Assembly: GCF_037940415.1 (NCBI RefSeq)
Contig: NZ_CP149798.1
Coordinates: 3,096,501-3,160,500, forward strand
Source of the DNA: Streptomyces sp. f51
Lineage (GTDB): Bacteria > Actinomycetota > Actinomycetes > Streptomycetales > Streptomycetaceae
Direction of reading: 5' to 3'
Length of the DNA stretch: 64,000 nt
In this document: positions 60,805 through 64,000 of the stretch, piece by piece
How the letters are laid out: the number at the start of each line of letters is the position of its first letter
Numbering within the stretch: the first letter of the stretch is position 1
The notes under the pieces: model-generated
Databases searched by the model: none
Seen by the model: only the letters and a program-made list of their open reading frames with translations
Told to the model about the DNA's origin: nothing
Program-made: the position numbers and the translations under genes

Positions 60805-61746
60805 CTAGCCGAGGTGGGGGGCGACGTCCGCTCCGAACGCCGCCATCTGGTCCGTGAGTTCGTCGCGGCTCCGGCTGCGGAACCGCACCTGGATCTGGTG
60901 CACGCCCATCGCGCCGTACTCCCGCAGCGACGCGGCCAGGACCTCGGGCGGACCGCTGAGCGTGCGCCGGCCGACGTCCCAGCCGGGCTCCCCGACGTAC
61001 AGCGGCTCGGTGATGGCGCCGATGGTCAGGGGTGCGCCGACGCCCGCCTCGGCGCGCAGGGCGGTGAGCCGGGCGATCTGCCCGGGCAGCCGGCCGCGCG
61101 GATCGCCCTGCGGCAGCCAGCCGTCGCCGCGCAGCGCGGCCCGGCGCACGGCGGCGGGCGAGGACCCGCCCACCCACACGGGCACCCGGGCCTGCGCGGG
61201 CCTCGGCCGCTGCCCGAGCCCCTCGAAGTCATAGGTCTTGCCGTGGTGGACGGGGAACTCCTCGGGTCCGAGCGCGGCGCGCAGGGCGTCGATCGTCTCG
61301 TCGAGGACCGCCCCCCGGCGCTCGAAGTCGGCCCCGACCGCCTCGAACTCCTCCCGTACGTGCCCGGCGCCGACCCCGAGGACCAGCCGGCCGCCGGAGA
61401 GGTGGTCGAGGGTCGCGTACTGCTTGGCGGTGAAGAGCGGGTGCCGCAGTCCGACCACCGCGACATGGCTGAGCAGCAGGACGCGCTCGGTGACGGCCGC
61501 GAGGAAGGCGAGCGTGGCGACGGGGTCGTACCAGACCGTGCTCATCGCGTCCGCGAGCCGGCGGGGCACGGCCACGTGGTCGCAGCTCGCGACGTAGGCG
61601 AATCCGGCGCGGTCGGCGGCGCGGGCGATCGCGACGAGATCGTCGGGACCCGCGTCCGCCTCCCACGGCTCGGCGTAGATGGTGCTCTGGGACTGGACGG
61701 GGAGCTGGATGCCGTACGCCAGCCGCCCTTCGGGCAGGATCCGCAT
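60805..61746 (-). CDS. LLM-class oxidoreductase, probably F420-dependent
   Basis: 313 residues from ATG at 61746. GIQLPVQSQSTIYAEPWEAD, then FAYVASCDHVAVPRRLADAM, LLLSHVAVVGLRHPLFTAKQ, GVGAGHVREEFEAVGADFER and PVWVGGSSPAAVRRAALRGD. This pattern belongs to the actinobacterial F420-type LLM group (TIGR03619-like). The window also holds fbiC, so the cofactor is available. First gene of a pair with the SDR at 60017. Two CTGACG dyads lie 18 and 61 bp upstream. Confidence 0.88.
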   Translation of the reverse strand: MRILPEGRLAYGIQLPVQSQSTIYAEPWEADAGPDDLVAIARAADRAGFAYVASCDHVAVPRRLADAMSTVWYDPVATLAFLAAVTERVLLLSHVAVVGLRHPLFTAKQYATLDHLSGGRLVLGVGAGHVREEFEAVGADFERRGAVLDETIDALRAALGPEEFPVHHGKTYDFEGLGQRPRPAQARVPVWVGGSSPAAVRRAALRGDGWLPQGDPRGRLPGQIARLTALRAEAGVGAPLTIGAITEPLYVGEPGWDVGRRTLSGPPEVLAASLREYGAMGVHQIQVRFRSRSRDELTDQMAAFGADVAPHLG

Positions 61747-61763
61747 GGGCCCGCACCTCTCAT

Positions 61764-61778
61764 CTGACGGTCCGTCAT
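61764..61778. promoter_or_regulatory. CTGACG-type operator, copy 4
   Basis: CTGACG-GTC-CGTCAT, one arm base off consensus, 18 bp before the LLM start codon. Confidence 0.75.
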
Positions 61779-61806
61779 TTCTCGGGCTGCGCTGACATAC
61801 TCATCG

Positions 61807-61821
61807 CTGACACATCGTCAG
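61807..61821. promoter_or_regulatory. CTGACG-type operator, copy 5
   Basis: CTGACA-CAT-CGTCAG, one arm base off consensus, 43 bp upstream of copy 4. A further half-site CTGACA lies at 61792-61797. Confidence 0.72.
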
Positions 61822-61904
61822 ACAAGGGCCGGGCGCGTATCCGGACGTGCGGTCCCGCGGAGTTCGGGGCCCGGAGCCCCGGGCCCGCACGGCCGCCCGG
61901 ACCC

Positions 61905-63164
61905 TCAGCCCGCCCAGAGGCCCTCCGGGGTCAGAGCCAGCAGGTCGATCGCGTTGCCCCGTACGATCCGCTCGACCACCTCCGGGGCCAGGTGTCCCAT
62001 CTGGGCCTCGCCGACCTCCTTCGACTGCGGCCAGGTCGAGTCGGAGTGCGGGTAGTCGGTCTCGTAGAGGACGTTGGCGACGCCGATCGCGTCGAGGTTC
62101 CGCAGGCCGAAGGCGTCGTCGAAGAAGCAGCCGTACACATGGTCGGCGAACAGCTCGGACGGCGGCCGGTGGACCTTGTCGGCCACACCGCCCCAGGCGC
62201 GGTTCTCCTCCCACACCACGTCCGCGCGCTCCAGGATGTACGGGATCCAGCCGATCTGCCCCTCCGCGTACATCACCCTCAGGTTCGGGAAGCGCTCGAA
62301 CTTGCCGCTCATCAGCCAGTCGACCATCGAGAAGCAGCAGTTGGCGAAGGTGATCGTGGAGCCGACCGCGGGCGGGGCGTCCGCCGAGGTCGACGGCATC
62401 CGGCTGCTGGAGCCGATGTGCATGGCGACGACCGTGCCCGTCTCGTCGCAGGCGGCGAGGAAGGGGTCCCAGTCGTCGGTGTGCACCGACGGGAGACCGA
62501 GGTGCGGCGGGATCTCGGAGAAGGCCACCGCGCGCACCCCGCGGGCGGCGTTGCGCCGGACCTCGGCCGCGGCGAGCCGGGCGTCCCACAGCGGCACGAG
62601 CGTGAGCGGTATCAGCCGCCCCCGGGCGTCGGGCCCGCACCACTCCTCCACCATCCAGTCGTTGTAGGCCCGCACGGAGAGCAGGGCCAACTCGCGGTCG
62701 GCCGCCTCGGTGAAGGTCTGCCCGCAAAAGCGCGGGAAGGTGGGGAAGCAGAGCGCGGACTGGACGTGGTTGACGTCCATGTCGGCCAGTCGCCTCGCCA
62801 CGTCGTAGGAGCCGGGGCGCATCTGCTCGTACGTGATGACTTCGAGCCTGATCTCGTCGCGGGCGTAGCCCACGGCCGTGTCGAGGCGGGTGAGGGGCCG
62901 GTGCAGGTCCTCGTAGACCCACCAGTCCCCGACCGGGCCGTCGTCGCCCGGCGCGCCCATCACGGGGGCGAACTTGCCGCCCAGGAAGGTCATCTCCTTC
63001 AGGGGCGCGCGAACGATGCGGGGCCCGGTGTCCTGGTACTTCGCGGGCAGCCGGTCGCGCCAGACGTCGGGCGGCTCGACCGTGTGGTCGTCCACCGAGA
63101 TGATCCTCGGGAAGGCGGCCCCAGCGTCCGCCGAGGGGCTCTGCGCGGTTTCCGTGGTCTCCAT
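61905..63164 (-). CDS. Amidohydrolase_2 (ACMSD-like) family hydrolase or decarboxylase
   Basis: 419 residues from ATG at 63164. IISVDDHTVEPPDVWRDRLP replaces the usual HxH by D-D-H, as in the mycobacterial/actinobacterial subgroup of this family. ADMDVNHVQSALCFPTFPRF, VVAMHIGSSSRMPSTSADAP (metal His) and VLYETDYPHSDSTWPQSKEV (catalytic Asp) follow. Relatives hydrolyse or decarboxylate ring-cleavage products. It heads the catabolic block. A perfect CTGACG dyad is 22 bp upstream of the start. Confidence 0.88.
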   Translation of the reverse strand: METTETAQSPSADAGAAFPRIISVDDHTVEPPDVWRDRLPAKYQDTGPRIVRAPLKEMTFLGGKFAPVMGAPGDDGPVGDWWVYEDLHRPLTRLDTAVGYARDEIRLEVITYEQMRPGSYDVARRLADMDVNHVQSALCFPTFPRFCGQTFTEAADRELALLSVRAYNDWMVEEWCGPDARGRLIPLTLVPLWDARLAAAEVRRNAARGVRAVAFSEIPPHLGLPSVHTDDWDPFLAACDETGTVVAMHIGSSSRMPSTSADAPPAVGSTITFANCCFSMVDWLMSGKFERFPNLRVMYAEGQIGWIPYILERADVVWEENRAWGGVADKVHRPPSELFADHVYGCFFDDAFGLRNLDAIGVANVLYETDYPHSDSTWPQSKEVGEAQMGHLAPEVVERIVRGNAIDLLALTPEGLWAG

Positions 63165-63185
63165 ACCGGCCACGGTAGCGCTGAT

Positions 63186-63200
63186 CTGACGACCCGTCAG
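63186..63200. promoter_or_regulatory. CTGACG-N3-CGTCAG operator, copy 6
   Basis: Perfect 6-3-6 dyad CTGACGACCCGTCAG, 22 bp before the amidohydrolase start. Confidence 0.82.
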
Positions 63201-63409
63201 CTCTTGGTTCGGGGCCCGTCCGGCCCGCTCCACGGGCGGGCACCGACGGCGGCGCGCGGATGAACGGGCCGGGAAGTGTGAGAAGCCTGTGTGAGGACCG
63301 TGCGGACTCCCGGGCCGCGCCTTGTGATCGCTGTCTCGCACGGCTGACGCATCCGCCCTGAACAAGGCAAACTGGCCTCGTTGTACTGACAGTTCGGCAG
63401 GGGGAAGCG

Positions 63410-64000
63410 ATGGACGGTGTGCCGCGCGTACCGCAGCAGTGGCATCCGGGCCCCGAGGAGCCCGCGACGCTGCGCTTCAGCGTGCTCGGCCCGGTGCGCG
63501 CCTGGCTCGGGGACGATCCGCTGCCGGCCGGGTCCCCGCAGCAGCGCGCGCTGCTGGCGGCGCTGCTGCTGCGCGACGGCCGCACGGCCACGGCCTCCGA
63601 GCTGATCGACGCCCTCTGGGGCGACGAGCCCCCCTCCCAGGCGCTGGCCGCCCTGCGGACGTACGCCTCGCGTCTGCGCAAGGCACTCGGCGCCGAGGTC
63701 CTGGTCAGCGAGTCCGGCGGCTACGCCATCCGCTCCCTGCGCGAGGGCGCCCTCGACCACGTGAACGCCCAGGAGCTCGCGGCCGACGCCGAGAAGGCAC
63801 GCGCGTCGGGCGATCTCTCCCGCGCCCGCGACCTGCTCCGCGACGCGCTCGCCCTGTGGGACGGCGAGCCGCTCGCGAGCATCCCCGGCCCCTACGCGGA
63901 GACCCAGCGGGCCCGCCTGGAGGAATGGCGGCTCCAACTCCTCGAATCCCGGCTCGACATGGACCTGGAACAGGGCTTCCACGCCGAGGCGGTCTCCGAA
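63410..64000 (+). CDS. afsR: AfsR-type SARP regulator, N-terminal part (cut by window end)
   Basis: 197 residues visible from ATG at 63410 (GGGGGAA before it). LRFSVLGPVRAWLGDDPLPA and GSPQQRALLAALLLRDGRTA begin the OmpR-like winged helix (about 20-105). SQALAALRTYASRLRKALGA follows, then the bacterial transcriptional-activation (BTAD) domain from about 115: GDLSRARDLLRDALALWDGE. The opening MDGVPRVPQQ and the wording match AfsR as I remember it, the global secondary-metabolism regulator. Full AfsR adds NB-ARC and TPR domains, which would lie beyond 64000. If those are missing, it would be an ordinary SARP. Confidence 0.82.
   Translation, partial: MDGVPRVPQQWHPGPEEPATLRFSVLGPVRAWLGDDPLPAGSPQQRALLAALLLRDGRTATASELIDALWGDEPPSQALAALRTYASRLRKALGAEVLVSESGGYAIRSLREGALDHVNAQELAADAEKARASGDLSRARDLLRDALALWDGEPLASIPGPYAETQRARLEEWRLQLLESRLDMDLEQGFHAEAVSE

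Overview
The window is a piece of a Streptomyces (or very close relative) chromosome. GC is about 72 percent with strong third-position GC bias. It carries an HrdD-type sigma factor, XRE/DUF397 pairs of the WhiJ type, Tat and lipoprotein secretion, and at the right edge the start of an AfsR-type SARP regulator. From memory, and unchecked, the order gpx, D-Ala-D-Ala carboxypeptidase, fbiC, XRE/DUF397, afsR resembles the SCO44xx region of S. coelicolor.

Layout. 1-14 kb: two DHA2 drug exporters with their regulators (WYL, TetR), hrdD behind a SigR-type promoter, a DODA-type dioxygenase with a divergent MarR gene, a secreted M6 protease, a tandem-IclR regulator and a butyrolactone-receptor-like TetR. 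14.0-16.8 kb: tRNA-Arg(CCT) followed by a decayed integrative element. The element has an integrase remnant, two lipoproteins, a zinc-ribbon protein and a 36-bp copy of the tRNA 3' half at its far end. 16.8-25.4 kb: two TagF-like membrane glycerophosphotransferases in opposite orientation, each followed downstream by a secreted beta-propeller, with a dead MMPL/LuxR remnant between them. 25-34 kb: small enzymes, an RTX-repeat protein, an ArsR/MFS pair, glutathione peroxidase, a MerR regulator, a hydrolase and a polytopic membrane protein. 35-40.8 kb: a D-Ala-D-Ala carboxypeptidase with a very long acidic cytoplasmic tail, a GPP34 protein, and the first XRE/DUF397 pair. 40.9-53 kb: an SDR divergent from a conserved unknown, a sodium/solute symporter, an ADP-ribosylglycohydrolase, fbiC (F420 biosynthesis), a Tat-exported PHP hydrolase, and a second WhiJ-type locus (HATPase, XRE, DUF397). 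53-55.5 kb: a frameshifted DUF4232 lipoprotein and an SDR-TetR operon. 55.6-63.2 kb: a catabolic block of two LLM flavin/F420 oxidoreductases, two amidohydrolases, an SDR and an aldehyde dehydrogenase. 63.4 kb onward: afsR.

How the genes work together. The strongest system-level signal is a dyad, CTGACG-N3-CGTCAG, at six places. It lies 18-30 bp upstream of the start codons of the 55.6-63.2 kb catabolic genes and also in the divergent SDR promoter at 41.8 kb. This ties two regions 14 kb apart into one probable TetR-type regulon whose regulator is not in the window. The second signal is the mirror-image TagF/propeller arrangement, which looks like an uncharacterised cell-surface polymer system.
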